Below the pieces are notes generated by a model. That model ran no database searches and was not told where the DNA came from. It worked only from the letters and a program-made list of their open reading frames with translations. From contig JAJYIF010000036.1 of the NCBI GenBank assembly GCA_021790195.1, positions 1-32,169 of the forward strand: a DNA stretch of 32,169 nucleotides. The letters run 5' to 3'. The stretch is from Nitrospirota bacterium. GTDB taxonomy: Bacteria > Nitrospirota > Thermodesulfovibrionia > Thermodesulfovibrionales > UBA9159. The position numbers and the translations under genes are program-made. Below are positions 1 through 8,205 of this stretch, piece by piece; position 1 is the stretch's first letter, and every line of letters begins with the position of its first letter.

Positions 1-1141
1 CGGCCCTCATCAGCCCTATGTTGCCCTCCTGGATGAGATCCGGAAAACTCAGCCCCTTTCCGATATATCTCTTCGCTATGCTGATCACCAACCTGAGGTT
101 GGCCTCTATCATCGCGCTCTTTGCAGCGGCGACCTCTCCTATGCCGACACCGAAGGCCTTCATCGCTTTTTTCATCTCGGTGTGAGTGATCCCGACTGAC
201 CGCTCACTGTCCTTTACATCACTGCAAAGCTCCAGGTAGCTCCTCAAGAGGGGGGCGACGTCCTGCGAGAACCGGTTCTTTTCGGAAGCTCCGGAAACCG
301 GGAGAGGTCTTCGCGGGAACCCGTCATAAACTTCGCACCCTAAGGCCTTGAGCCTTCTTGCCAGCGACGCCGTCTTCCTGTTGCTGTCCTCAATCTTTTG
401 CATGGTCTTCTCCAACTGCTCATAGAAGGCATACATCACGTCCTCTTTAAGACTCAGGCCCTTCACTTTTTCCAGGATCTGCTCTCTATTGTTTTCAAGG
501 AGCGACATGCAGCGCGACCTCGATTCCGGGACCGCCCCGTTCATCGAGAGGGCCAGGCTATTCGTCGCCCTTTTCTTGCCGTCCTTGCCGGTCCTGCCCC
601 GGCTCGCTCCCTCTGCCTTCTGCCTGGACGACGGGCCTTCCTCCTGCGCAAGTCGGGAGAGCCTCCGGAGATAGACCCTTCTCCTTCGGTACAGGTCCTT
701 TATCTCTTCGGTGGCGGCAAAAATTTTTTCTCTTTCATCCGCAAGAGACTCATCGAGTTCTCCTTCGTTCTGCACGATCTCGCCAAGGGGTGCCTCGCCG
801 CTTTTTACAAGCTCGCCGAGGGCGATAAGCTTTTCCAGAGAAAAGGGTAGGGAAAAAATCGCGCGCGTCATGGTGTCCCTTCCCTTCTCAATTCTCTTTG
901 CGAGATCAATCTCCCCTTCCTTCGTCAGCAGAGGGATTGTGCCCATTTCCTTGAGATACATCCTGACAGGTTCATACTCCCCTTCCACAATATACGCCTG
1001 CTGCTCTTCTCCCAGGGCCTCTTCATAAACATCCTCGCCGTCTTCCCAGAGGCCGCCCTCATTTTCCCTTGGACCATCGTCAAGAAAATCCGGGTCGTCT
1101 CTCTCGTTCAATCCCTCGAAATAATCGAACCCTTCCCTCAC
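1..1141 (-). CDS. rpoD: RNA polymerase primary sigma factor RpoD (partial, C-terminus off the left edge)
   Basis: Housekeeping sigma-70 factor that directs core RNA polymerase to promoters. I translated the minus strand from a GTG at 1141-1139, which overlaps the dnaG TGA in a GTGA junction and has a GGGAGG Shine-Dalgarno just upstream, inside dnaG. About 380 codons are present. Region 1.2 is visible near residue 60 ([20 protein letters not shown]), followed by a long charged non-conserved segment typical of primary sigma factors. Regions 2.1-2.2 come at the window edge ([16 protein letters not shown], then [15 protein letters not shown]). Regions 2.3-4 lie outside the window. The next in-frame ATG falls inside region 1.2, so GTG is the sensible start. 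The position downstream of dnaG matches the classical macromolecular-synthesis operon. Confidence 0.95.
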   Translation of the reverse strand, partial: MREGFDYFEGLNERDDPDFLDDGPRENEGGLWEDGEDVYEEALGEEQQAYIVEGEYEPVRMYLKEMGTIPLLTKEGEIDLAKRIEKGRDTMTRAIFSLPFSLEKLIALGELVKSGEAPLGEIVQNEGELDESLADEREKIFAATEEIKDLYRRRRVYLRRLSRLAQEEGPSSRQKAEGASRGRTGKDGKKRATNSLALSMNGAVPESRSRCMSLLENNREQILEKVKGLSLKEDVMYAFYEQLEKTMQKIEDSNRKTASLARRLKALGCEVYDGFPRRPLPVSGASEKNRFSQDVAPLLRSYLELCSDVKDSERSVGITHTEMKKAMKAFGVGIGEVAAAKSAMIEANLRLVISIAKRYIGKGLSFPDLIQEGNIGLMRA

Positions 1142-2844
1142 TTCGCCTCCCTTACCAGCTTCTGCCTTTCCCTGAGCAGCGCAACCAGGGACTCGTCATG
1201 CCCCTTGCCTTCGGCCAGCTTGATCCGCTCGTGAATCAGTTCGCGCCGCTCCAGGTTCTTTCTCGACCTTATCTTCCTCACGCAGTCTTCTATATTCTTG
1301 TGCAGGTCCTCGGGGTCAAACCCGGGCTGAAAGGTCAGTCTTGTCACCAACTCTTCCTCTTCCCCGGCAAGAGATGAAAGGACAGCTTTCACCCCTTTCT
1401 CATCCCCTGCCGAACTCAGCTTCCCGAGTATATTACTCACAGACGGGTTCCGGAACTCTCCTACCGGGACGATTCGCAGGACCCCGTCAAGTTGATCCGG
1501 GGAGTGAAGTAACGCGCTCAGGAGCAAAAGTTCCTCGTCATAGCGGAATGACGGGGAAGCCGGAGAAGCCGCTTTCGTCTTAAGCCGCTCTCGCCGTTGC
1601 CTGTCCGCCCTCTTAATTTCTTCCCTTATCACGGTCTCCCTCATACCGCTCTTTTCCGAAAGCTCCCTGATAAGCTCCTCTTTCATAATCATATCACCGG
1701 CAGAGGAAAGAATCTCTATGGCATCGCGGACCGTCTCTGCCCTCCCCTTTCCTGAGTCGCCCAGGATAAAATCTACAGGGCCCTTTGCCTTCGCTATCAA
1801 AGCGGCGAAGGCCGCATCCCCCCTCTTCCGCAAGAAACTGTCCGGGTCCTCGTTGTCGGGGAGGAGAAGTATCTTTGCGGCAAACATGTATTCAAGAAGC
1901 ATTGGGATCGATCTCTTGGCTGCGGCCCTCCCGGCCTCGTCGCCGTCGAACACCACGACTATTTTCTTGGTAAATCTCTTCAGTTTCTCAAGGTGCCCGG
2001 CAGTCAAGGCCGTTCCAAGGGGGGCCACCGAATTTCTGAAACCGCTCTGATGGCACAGGACAACATCAAAATATCCCTCGGCTATAACGGCGTAGCCTTT
2101 CTTCCTGATGCCTTCTTTCGCGTAGTTCAGGCCGTAAAGGGTCTCCCCTTTCTTAAATAGAGGGCTGTCGGGCGAATTGAGATATTTGGGTTGTGAATCA
2201 TCCATTACCCTCCCGCCGAATGCGATCACGTCTCCCTGGATGTCGCAGATCGGGAACATTATCCTGTCTCTGAAGGTATCGTAAATCCCTTTCTCCCCTG
2301 AGGAGACGACCCCTGCCTGGACGATCAGCTGACTTGGGAACCCTTTAGACTTTAGAAAATTTGAAAGGTTATGCCAGTCCTTCAGGGCATATCCGAGGGA
2401 AAAAGTGCGGATTGTCTCTTCCGCGAGTCCTCTTTCCCTGAGGTATTCGGCGGCCCTTCCCGATTTCCCCAGGTTCCGGGCAAACAGCTCGGCGGCCGCC
2501 TTGTGTATCCCGAGAAGTTTCTCCCTCGGTCCGTCTTCGCCATTGCCCGTCCTGTATTCTCTGAGACTTATGCCCGCCTTTTTTGCAAGGAGCTTAAGAG
2601 ATTCCTGGAAAGAGAGGTTCTCATATTTCATCACGAAATGGACAATATCACCTCCGGCGCCGCAGCCGAAACAATGGAAAATCTGCTTATCGGGGCTCAC
2701 CATAAAGGAAGGGGTCTTTTCTGAATGGAACGGACAGAGTCCCTTGTAGTTCTGACCTGCGCGTCTCAGCTCGACATAATCGGATATCGAGTCTACTATA
2801 TCGAGTCTTGCCTTCAGCTCTTCAAGAAGTCCGCCGTCTCTCAT
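1138..2844 (-). CDS. dnaG: DNA primase DnaG
   Basis: Synthesises RNA primers at the replication fork. The protein is 568 residues, close to the usual family length of about 580-600. The N-terminal CHC2 zinc finger shows C37, H40, C58 and C61 in CPFH...CFGC. The Toprim catalytic core carries E256 (AEGYFD) and the acidic motif D300-G-D302 (VVFDGDEAG). The region after about residue 430 corresponds to the helicase-interacting C-terminal domain. It overlaps the rpoD start by 4 bases, so translational coupling is likely. A strong Shine-Dalgarno is not obvious upstream of the ATG. A gap of 175 bases containing a palindromic repeat separates it from the NIF3 gene upstream in the same operon. Confidence 0.97.
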   Translation of the reverse strand: MRDGGLLEELKARLDIVDSISDYVELRRAGQNYKGLCPFHSEKTPSFMVSPDKQIFHCFGCGAGGDIVHFVMKYENLSFQESLKLLAKKAGISLREYRTGNGEDGPREKLLGIHKAAAELFARNLGKSGRAAEYLRERGLAEETIRTFSLGYALKDWHNLSNFLKSKGFPSQLIVQAGVVSSGEKGIYDTFRDRIMFPICDIQGDVIAFGGRVMDDSQPKYLNSPDSPLFKKGETLYGLNYAKEGIRKKGYAVIAEGYFDVVLCHQSGFRNSVAPLGTALTAGHLEKLKRFTKKIVVVFDGDEAGRAAAKRSIPMLLEYMFAAKILLLPDNEDPDSFLRKRGDAAFAALIAKAKGPVDFILGDSGKGRAETVRDAIEILSSAGDMIMKEELIRELSEKSGMRETVIREEIKRADRQRRERLKTKAASPASPSFRYDEELLLLSALLHSPDQLDGVLRIVPVGEFRNPSVSNILGKLSSAGDEKGVKAVLSSLAGEEEELVTRLTFQPGFDPEDLHKNIEDCVRKIRSRKNLERRELIHERIKLAEGKGHDESLVALLRERQKLVREAK

Positions 2845-2899
2845 AAAAAACTCAATTCATAAATGACGGGTTAGTAAGAAAATCAACCATTCGCTGCCT

Positions 2900-2955
2900 G
2901 CTGCGGGGAATGCACCTGTCTGCCATGCCTGCCGTCGGGCAGGCTCGCTAACCGG
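2900..2955. repeat. Dispersed palindromic repeat, copy 1
   Basis: An intergenic element between dnaG and the NIF3 gene. It contains a perfect 7-bp stem, GCCTGCC (2927-2933) and GGCAGGC (2938-2944), with loop GTCG. The surrounding 50 bases align with 18121-18167, where the same order of blocks recurs: gctgcg, aatgcrcctgtctgcc, gtcrggcaggc, cgcta and ccg. This copy has an extra 9 bases (atgcctgcc) that partly duplicate the left stem arm. REP-like dispersed repeat is the best description. Function is unknown. Confidence 0.6.
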
Positions 2956-3019
2956 TCCACTCGGGAGTCATATCTGTGGTCAAAACCGATTACACCAGTC
3001 GTTTATGAGACGCCATATG

Positions 3020-3991
3020 CTATTGATTCGTCAATCTGCTGAATCGTTTAAAGCCTGAACATTCGTAGATAGTGAACGGGGCTCCCGCGGACTTGACGAG
3101 TCCGTCGAGGAGGAGGTTCATCCCGATGGTATCGCTCGATATGTGTCCGGCGATTACGACGTTCAGGTGGTTCTTCTCTGCTTCCTTTCGGTGCTCCTCG
3201 CTGAGATGCATGGCCACTATGGTATTGATCCCGCCGGATGCCATACTCTGAAATATATCCTTTGAACCTTCGGTCCCCCCGGTCATATCGACAAATATGC
3301 TGCCGGCCTTCCTCGTCTCGGAGCCGATAAGTATCTTGGGGCCCGTGCCCATCAGCGCGGCCTCTCTGTATTCGGGAAGGGCCTTCAGGACCTCCATAAC
3401 GTCGGCGATAGTGTATGGCTTCTTTTCGTCAAACGTCTTCTGCAGATATGTAGCGACCATGTTATCGGAAGGCGTGTGAAAGCAAACGAAGGGCAGATCA
3501 AGGAGTCTCGCGGCATCTACCGCCCTTGTATGGTTGACAGGCATCAGCCTCCGCTCGACTTCTCTTATCCTGCCGTCCATGAGGTCTTCGGCTATGCTGA
3601 TGGGGACTCCGAACCTGTTCAGGATATCGGACTGAATGCGCATCACGTCATGGAGATTCGCATAAGCCCTTCCACCAGGATGATGGGCCAGAACGAGATC
3701 AATATTCTTTCCCTTTTCCTTCAGTCTCTCGCACAGGAGTATCTCTCCAACCTCCATGTCTATCCCCACAATTATGCTCCTTACATCTTCTTCGCCCGTG
3801 CCGTTCAGTATCCTCGAATCGGAATAGGGGTTTATCAGGGTCTCCTTATCGAAGAAATCTCTTTCCTGTCCCTTAAGGGAATCAAAACATTTCTTTCTTG
3901 CCTCAAGGTCTTTCCGGACGATCTCTTTTCCCCGAGGGTCATTTTCTATTCCGATCTCAATTGCCTTTTCGTAGAAGTCTCTCAGTTTCAT
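3020..3991 (-). CDS. NIF3-family (Nif3-like dinuclear metal centre) protein
   Basis: A 323-residue protein related to the NGG1p-interacting factor 3 family, whose members bind two metal ions in a conserved pocket and whose biochemical role is poorly defined. Visible family signals are the HHP motif at H103-H104 (LAHHPGGRAY) and a late histidine in VIAGHISSDTIGMN, consistent with the metal ligands at the two ends of the fold. It starts with ATG one base after the YqeY stop, so the two are very probably co-translated. It lies inside the rpsU-dnaG-rpoD operon. The family call rests on motifs only; the exact subfamily is uncertain. Confidence 0.75.
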   Translation of the reverse strand: MKLRDFYEKAIEIGIENDPRGKEIVRKDLEARKKCFDSLKGQERDFFDKETLINPYSDSRILNGTGEEDVRSIIVGIDMEVGEILLCERLKEKGKNIDLVLAHHPGGRAYANLHDVMRIQSDILNRFGVPISIAEDLMDGRIREVERRLMPVNHTRAVDAARLLDLPFVCFHTPSDNMVATYLQKTFDEKKPYTIADVMEVLKALPEYREAALMGTGPKILIGSETRKAGSIFVDMTGGTEGSKDIFQSMASGGINTIVAMHLSEEHRKEAEKNHLNVVIAGHISSDTIGMNLLLDGLVKSAGAPFTIYECSGFKRFSRLTNQ

Positions 3992-3992
3992 C

Positions 3993-4454
3993 TTAACCGG
4001 CCTGTTTCACAGACTCCAGCATCTCTTTCACGCGCTGGTTCACGTACTTTCCATCAGCAACGCCCTTTACCCTCGGCATGAGAATACGCATCACCTTCCC
4101 CATATCCTGAGGACCTTTGGCGGACGACTCCCTTATCGCCCCGGAAATGATCCCATCAATCTCGTCATTACTGAGCTGAGGGGGCATATAGGATTGGAGC
4201 ACGGCCATTTCCGCCTCTTCGTTACGTACAAGATCGAGCCTGCCTCCCCTGGTAAACTGTTCGACGGATTCCCGTCCGCGTTTGATCATAGTGGCGAGGA
4301 CCGTAACGATCTCCTCGTCCGCAAGCTCTCCGCCCTTCTCTATCTGTCTGTTCTTAAGAGCGGCCTTGACCATCCTCAGGACAGAGACCTTTCTAGCATT
4401 CGACGCTTTCAGGGCTTCCTTCAGATCGTCATCAAACCTCTTGAGCAGAGACAT
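3993..4454 (-). CDS. yqeY: GatB/YqeY domain-containing protein
   Basis: A 153-residue, helix-rich protein of the YqeY family, which resembles the tail domain of the amidotransferase subunit GatB and has been proposed to bind tRNA. Its length is typical. The family pattern is clear: an N-terminal LLKRFDDDLKEALK segment, then VLRMVKAALKNR, then the QSYMPPQLS motif near residue 90, and a C-terminal DMGKVMRILMPRVKG followed by a short helical end. Only one base separates its start from the rpsU stop, and one base separates its stop from the NIF3 start. YqeY next to rpsU is a common arrangement in bacteria. Confidence 0.9.
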   Translation of the reverse strand: MSLLKRFDDDLKEALKASNARKVSVLRMVKAALKNRQIEKGGELADEEIVTVLATMIKRGRESVEQFTRGGRLDLVRNEEAEMAVLQSYMPPQLSNDEIDGIISGAIRESSAKGPQDMGKVMRILMPRVKGVADGKYVNQRVKEMLESVKQAG

Positions 4455-4455
4455 C

Positions 4456-4653
4456 CTATCTAACCGAAACTCTTACTTTCTTGAGAGCCTTTTTCCGAGC
4501 GGCCAAGGCCTTTTTCTTCTTCTTGACGCTCGGCTTTTCGTAATGCTCTCTCTTCTTTATCTCAGAAAGTATCCCTTCTCTTTCGCACTGTTTCTTGAAT
4601 TTCCTCAGAGCGTTCTCGAAGGAATCACTCTCACGTACCCTGACAGAGGGCAT
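4456..4653 (-). CDS. rpsU: 30S ribosomal protein bS21
   Basis: A 65-residue, very basic protein of the small ribosomal subunit that helps mRNA engagement at initiation. The family signature is visible at the N-terminus ([19 protein letters not shown]), followed by the conserved [10 protein letters not shown] block and a lysine/arginine-rich tail. The ATG is preceded by an AGGAGGGGG Shine-Dalgarno about 7 bases away. It is the first gene of the operon that continues through yqeY, the NIF3 gene, dnaG and rpoD, and a promoter lies about 70 bases upstream. Confidence 0.96.
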   Translation of the reverse strand: MPSVRVRESDSFENALRKFKKQCEREGILSEIKKREHYEKPSVKKKKKALAARKKALKKVRVSVR

Positions 4654-4720
4654 TCATATACCCCCTCCTCTCTATTATTGATTTTATCCTTTTTCTACCT
4701 GGCCATGCAGGAGGTTAAAT

Positions 4721-4750
4721 ACTTTAGCAATTACGCAGCAAACATGTCAA
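4721..4750 (-). promoter_or_regulatory. Sigma-70-type promoter of the rpsU operon
   Basis: On the minus strand a perfect TTGACA -35 (4750-4745) is followed after 18 bases by TAAAGT (4726-4721), with TGC just before it giving an extended -10. The -35 overlaps the stop codon of the upstream acyl-CoA synthetase gene. A short inverted repeat (CCTG..CAGG, around 4700-4713) lies in the leader before the Shine-Dalgarno. Confidence 0.65.
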
Positions 4751-6123
4751 GAACGTTCCCCGCGCCCACCGGGGCAGGGAAGATCATCCCTTAACAGAAG
4801 TGCGGCCAGTCCCCTTACCGCGCTTTCCGGGGAAGGATAAACAGGGACCCTCGCTTTTTCAAGAGCACGCGTAAGCTTTCCCGCGATCCCTCCACGAGGT
4901 ATGTGGAAGATCAGCGGCTTGCCTACCGACTCCTTGATATTCTTTATTAAACCGGAAAGTCTTTCTGTAATGCCGAGGACATTCGGCAGGGCGATCAGAA
5001 GGAACGCGTCATAATCGTCCTTCAGTTCGTCCATTGCGGTGACATAATCTTCGTCATTCACCTGCGCCGTAAGATCGAACGGGTTGTTTATTCCGTAAAA
5101 CTTCGGGAATATCCCGGTGAGCCTTTCTTTCTTGTCAGGCGGCAGTTTGGCGACTTCAAGGCCCTGCCTCATGCATTCATCGGCGGCAAGCACCCCGGAG
5201 CCGCCCCCATTTGTAATAATGAGCACCCGCCTGCCGTGTGAACGCTTTTGGTATGAGAGGGCCTTCGCGTCCTCGATCAGCTCATCGAAGTCCGACGACT
5301 CCTGTATGCCGTGCTGTCTGAGGATGGAGTGGAAGACCTCATATCTCCCGGCAAGTCTGCCGGTATGGGAATAAGCCGCCGCCTGTCCGCTCGCGCCTTT
5401 CCCGGACTTAAGCACGATGAGGGGCTTGCTCTCGGAAAGGGCCCGTGCCGTTTTCACAAACCTCCTTCCGTCCCCTACGGACTCTACATACGAAACGACG
5501 ACGCTTGTCTCTCTGTCCTGCATGAGATACTCGAATATGTCGCATTCGTCGATATCTATCGCGTTGCCGTAACCCACGGCCTTGGATATCCCTGTATTTG
5601 CCTCCTTCACCGCGGTGAGGGCGCAACTCAGGATCGCGCCGCTTTGAGAAACTACCGCCACATTTCCCCTCTTCGGCCTCGGCAGCCTTTCACGAGGGAG
5701 AAAGAATGTGTCTAAACCGCAGCGCGGACTAAAGATCCCCATGCAATTCGGGCCGAGGATCCTGAATCCCATCTCTTTTCCCGTCTTGCGGACCTCTTCC
5801 TGCAATGCCGTTTCTCCGATCTCGGCAAACCCAGAGCTCATAACTATCACGGACTTCGTCTTGTCCCTGAACTCTCTCAGTATGTCGGGCACCTCCGATG
5901 CCGGCCGGATGATCAGAACAAGGTCCACGGCTTCAGGGATGTGGGCTCCCGTCGGATAGGCCTTTATGCCCATCAGCTCGGAATACTTCGGGTTGACTGG
6001 GTACACCCGGCCTTTGAATCTGAGAAGGTTCCTGAGTACCACGCCGCCGAGTTTCATCTCCGTATGCGCGGCCCCGACCAGGGCGACGGACTTAGGATTG
6101 AAGAAAGGAGAGAGGGAGTTCAT
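4747..6123 (-). CDS. acdA: Acyl-CoA synthetase (ADP-forming), alpha subunit-like
   Basis: A 458-residue protein resembling the alpha subunit of ADP-forming acetyl/acyl-CoA synthetase, which conserves acyl-CoA energy as ATP. The N-terminal CoA-binding Rossmann domain is clear (FFNPKSVALVGA near residue 8, YPVNPKY near 41, LGPNCMGIF near 123). The succinyl-CoA-ligase-like domain has VVSQSGA near 157 and the SHTG motif with H253, the position phosphorylated in this family. The third domain contains VLIITNGGGSGVLAADEC. No ATP-grasp beta domain is fused or adjacent, so the enzyme would need a beta subunit from elsewhere. The ATG overlaps the E2 stop (ATGA), implying translational coupling with the 2-oxo acid dehydrogenase gene. 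Substrate (acetyl, propionyl or branched acyl) is not determinable. Confidence 0.85.
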   Translation of the reverse strand: MNSLSPFFNPKSVALVGAAHTEMKLGGVVLRNLLRFKGRVYPVNPKYSELMGIKAYPTGAHIPEAVDLVLIIRPASEVPDILREFRDKTKSVIVMSSGFAEIGETALQEEVRKTGKEMGFRILGPNCMGIFSPRCGLDTFFLPRERLPRPKRGNVAVVSQSGAILSCALTAVKEANTGISKAVGYGNAIDIDECDIFEYLMQDRETSVVVSYVESVGDGRRFVKTARALSESKPLIVLKSGKGASGQAAAYSHTGRLAGRYEVFHSILRQHGIQESSDFDELIEDAKALSYQKRSHGRRVLIITNGGGSGVLAADECMRQGLEVAKLPPDKKERLTGIFPKFYGINNPFDLTAQVNDEDYVTAMDELKDDYDAFLLIALPNVLGITERLSGLIKNIKESVGKPLIFHIPRGGIAGKLTRALEKARVPVYPSPESAVRGLAALLLRDDLPCPGGRGERS

Positions 6124-7340
6124 GCACTCTCGATAAACAGCAGGGCGGGGTCTTCAAGGTACTGGACCACCTTCATCAGAAACTTCGAAGAATAGACGCC
6201 GTCTGTGACCCTGTGATCAAAGGTCAAGGAGAGGGGCAGCACTTTCCTGACCACGATGCGGCCGTCCTTGATCCATGGTTTGTCGGATATCCTGCCTGTT
6301 CCGAGTATGGCGACGTCGGGGTAATTAATGATCGGGGTGGCGAAGATGCCGCCGAAGTGTCCGTAATTCGTGATTGTGAAAGTGCTCCCCTTCATCTCCT
6401 CAAGCTTTATCTTTCTGTCCCGGGCCTTCTGACTAAGGTCCTGAAGCTCGGCAGCGAGCTCGTGGATCGTCTTTCTTACGGCGTCTTTGATGACGGGGAC
6501 CATCAGCCCTTCAGGAGTGTCCACGGCTACTGCGATAGTGTAATACTTTTTTACAACAATCTCTTCCCTCTCTTCATCGAGTGAGGCATTGAGCATCGGA
6601 TATTCCGTAAGCGCATGATAGACGGCCTTGATAAAGAAAGGCAGGAAGGTCAGGTGGATGCCCTTGTCGAGAAGAGCCTTCTTCTCGCGCTCCCTGAGGT
6701 CCCACAGGTCGGTAATGTCCGCCTCCTCCATGCCGGTAACAAAGGCCGTTGTCCTCTGGGATAGGGTCATGTTCCTAGCAATGGTCCTTCGCAGCCCCCT
6801 GAACGGCATCCTTTCAACCGGACCGTATTGGTCCTCACCCTTCTTCTCTTTCCCGGCGGCCTTTGTAACGTCCTCCCGGGTTATGCTTTCCCCGGGCCCC
6901 GAACCCTTTATTGTTCCGAGGTCGACTCCGAGTTCCTTTGCAAGGGCCCTTATCGCCGGGGTCGCAAGGACCTCCTTTTCTTCCTCCGGAAGAACTCCGA
7001 CCACTGAAACAGACTTCGGTCTCTCTTCCGTTTTCTGTTTTTCTTCCGACTTGTCTTTTACTTCTTCCTTTTCCTCAACCCTGGGTTTCTCCGTCGCCTC
7101 GCCTTCTTCGGCAATGGTCATCAGGACCTCGCCGACCTTTACTATCTCGCCCTCTTCTTTATTGATCTTTAAAACCTTTCCTTTCCTCGGCGAGGGGACC
7201 TCCACGACCGCCTTATCTGTCTCGATTTCAAGGACGGTCTGATGCTCCTCTACGGTTTCGCCCTCTTTTACTATCCACTTTCTTATCTCGCCCTCCGTCG
7301 TTCCCTCTCCCAGGTCCGGCAACACAAAGTCAAATGGCAT
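6120..7340 (-). CDS. pdhC: Dihydrolipoamide acyltransferase, E2 of a 2-oxo acid dehydrogenase complex
   Basis: A 406-residue E2 that transfers the acyl group from lipoamide to CoA. Residues 1-80 form a single lipoyl domain with the lipoylated lysine K43 in ETDKAVVEV. A charged linker rich in Glu and Lys follows. The peripheral subunit-binding domain lies near 126-160 (ATPAIRALAKELGVDL). The catalytic domain follows and ends with the active-site motif DHRVTDG (H376, D380). The start is supported by an AAGGAG 7 bases upstream. It is the first gene of a two-gene operon with the acdA-like gene. The E1 genes are 7.5 kb away at 14838-16857, and the shared promoter sequence suggests they serve the same complex. 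Whether the substrate is pyruvate or a branched-chain 2-oxo acid is not certain. Confidence 0.92.
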   Translation of the reverse strand: MPFDFVLPDLGEGTTEGEIRKWIVKEGETVEEHQTVLEIETDKAVVEVPSPRKGKVLKINKEEGEIVKVGEVLMTIAEEGEATEKPRVEEKEEVKDKSEEKQKTEERPKSVSVVGVLPEEEKEVLATPAIRALAKELGVDLGTIKGSGPGESITREDVTKAAGKEKKGEDQYGPVERMPFRGLRRTIARNMTLSQRTTAFVTGMEEADITDLWDLREREKKALLDKGIHLTFLPFFIKAVYHALTEYPMLNASLDEEREEIVVKKYYTIAVAVDTPEGLMVPVIKDAVRKTIHELAAELQDLSQKARDRKIKLEEMKGSTFTITNYGHFGGIFATPIINYPDVAILGTGRISDKPWIKDGRIVVRKVLPLSLTFDHRVTDGVYSSKFLMKVVQYLEDPALLFIESA

Positions 7341-7403
7341 GGCATCACTCCTTCTAGAGTATAGAATACGGCAAACGGTCAGCCTCGTTCCGACGACAAT
7401 AAA

Positions 7404-7432
7404 AGAATATCACGCGGGGGGGCCTCAGTCAA
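7404..7432 (-). promoter_or_regulatory. Promoter of the E2-acdA operon
   Basis: Minus strand TTGACT (7432-7427), a 17-base spacer containing a run of seven C, then TATTCT (7409-7404) preceded by TGA, giving an extended -10. The block TGATATTCTTTTA is identical to the one in the pdhA promoter, and the -35 and spacer length match as well. The predicted leader is about 57 bases and carries the Shine-Dalgarno. Confidence 0.65.
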
Positions 7433-7491
7433 CGCTCGCATCCACATGGACCCCTCCCGTGTTCGATTCTTTCCTAAACAAAAAGAGCCCA

Positions 7492-7500
7492 TGATATACT
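7492..7500 (+). promoter_or_regulatory. Possible extended -10 promoter for the HTH/zinc-ribbon gene
   Basis: TGATATACT is a good extended -10 (TATACT differs from consensus at one base). It sits 27 bases before the predicted TTG start. No convincing -35 is visible 17 bases upstream. It diverges from the E2 promoter about 60 bases away. Confidence 0.35.
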
Positions 7501-7527
7501 TGATAAAAGAATCCCGGGCGAGGGAAT

Positions 7528-7878
7528 TTGAAGGACAAGCCAAAAGAGCCGTTTGTGCCGGTTGAGCGGCATGAGACAATCCGCCGCGAGATAATAGACC
7601 TTTTGAAGGACAATGTTCTTTCGGCAAGAGAGATATCGGGCCGCGCAGGTGTCTCTGTGAAAGAGGTGTATGAGCATCTCGACCACATCCAGAAAAGCAT
7701 CGGCAAGGGAGGGCGCAGCCTCAAGGTGATTCCGGCTGAATGCAAGATGTGCGGCTTCGTATTCAAGAAGAGGGAGAGGCTGAAGAAGCCGGGGAAGTGT
7801 CCGGTCTGTAAGGGCGAGTCCATCGAAGAACCGCTCTTTTCGATCAGGGAGAAAGCTACGGTTACAGATTGTGCCTGA
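7528..7878 (+). CDS. Predicted transcriptional regulator: HTH domain fused to a zinc ribbon
   Basis: A 116-residue protein with a winged-helix-like N-terminal half (about residues 14-60, EIIDLLKDNVLSAREISGRAGVSVKEVYEHL). A C-terminal zinc ribbon follows with C72-x2-C75 and C91-x2-C94. This matches the conserved HTH plus Zn-ribbon regulator family (COG3357 type), whose target is not known. Translation appears to start at TTG (7528). A GAGGGA lies very close upstream, and no in-frame ATG is available near the N-terminus; a GTG nine codons downstream is the alternative. It diverges from the E2-acdA operon, so it might act on that promoter, but this is only inference from position. Confidence 0.75.
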   Translation: MKDKPKEPFVPVERHETIRREIIDLLKDNVLSAREISGRAGVSVKEVYEHLDHIQKSIGKGGRSLKVIPAECKMCGFVFKKRERLKKPGKCPVCKGESIEEPLFSIREKATVTDCA

Positions 7879-7934
7879 GGGAAAAGATGTTGCAAGAAAT
7901 AGTTTTAACCACAGAGTTCACGGAGATAAACTAA

Positions 7935-8077
7935 CAGGATGCTGAAAAAGTCCCAAAGTTGTCATTCCCCGGCTTGACCGGGGAATCCAGGCCCGGTTCA
8001 ACCCATCGAAAAACATGGATTCCCGCCTTCGCGGGAATGACGGATAAGGGGCTCTAAAATATTTTTTCAGCAGCCTG
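7935..8077. mobile_element. MITE-like palindromic element with terminal inverted repeats
   Basis: A 143-bp non-coding element. Its ends are inverted repeats: CAGGATGCTGAAAAA at the left and the complement of CAGGCTGCTGAAAAA at the right, one mismatch in 15. It is flanked by the direct repeat CTAA (7931-7934 and 8078-8081), which may be a target-site duplication. Inside are two hairpins, ATTCCCCGG/CCGGGGAAT with loop CTTGA and ATTCCCGC/GCGGGAAT with loop CTTC. An outer pair, GTCATTCCC/GGGAATGAC, brackets both. The GTCATTCCC...GGGAATGAC motif is a dispersed repeat type seen in many bacterial genomes. There is no ORF, so any mobility would depend on a transposase elsewhere. Confidence 0.7.
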
Positions 8078-8205
8078 CTAATAAGCTTTTCGGATGGCGT
8101 AAAACCCGCTCTCCGAATTAAGATTAGAGAACAATATCTCTCTCTACCGACCCCTGGATTCTGTATCCCCTTCAGCCTTGTGCCCCTCTGTAAATAATCC
8201 TTACG

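Noticed and set aside
398-1377. Plus-strand frames in the first 1.4 kb
   Set aside because: The minus strand reads continuously as RpoD with regions 1.2 and 2.1-2.2 and then as DnaG; the plus frames overlap one another and have no motifs.
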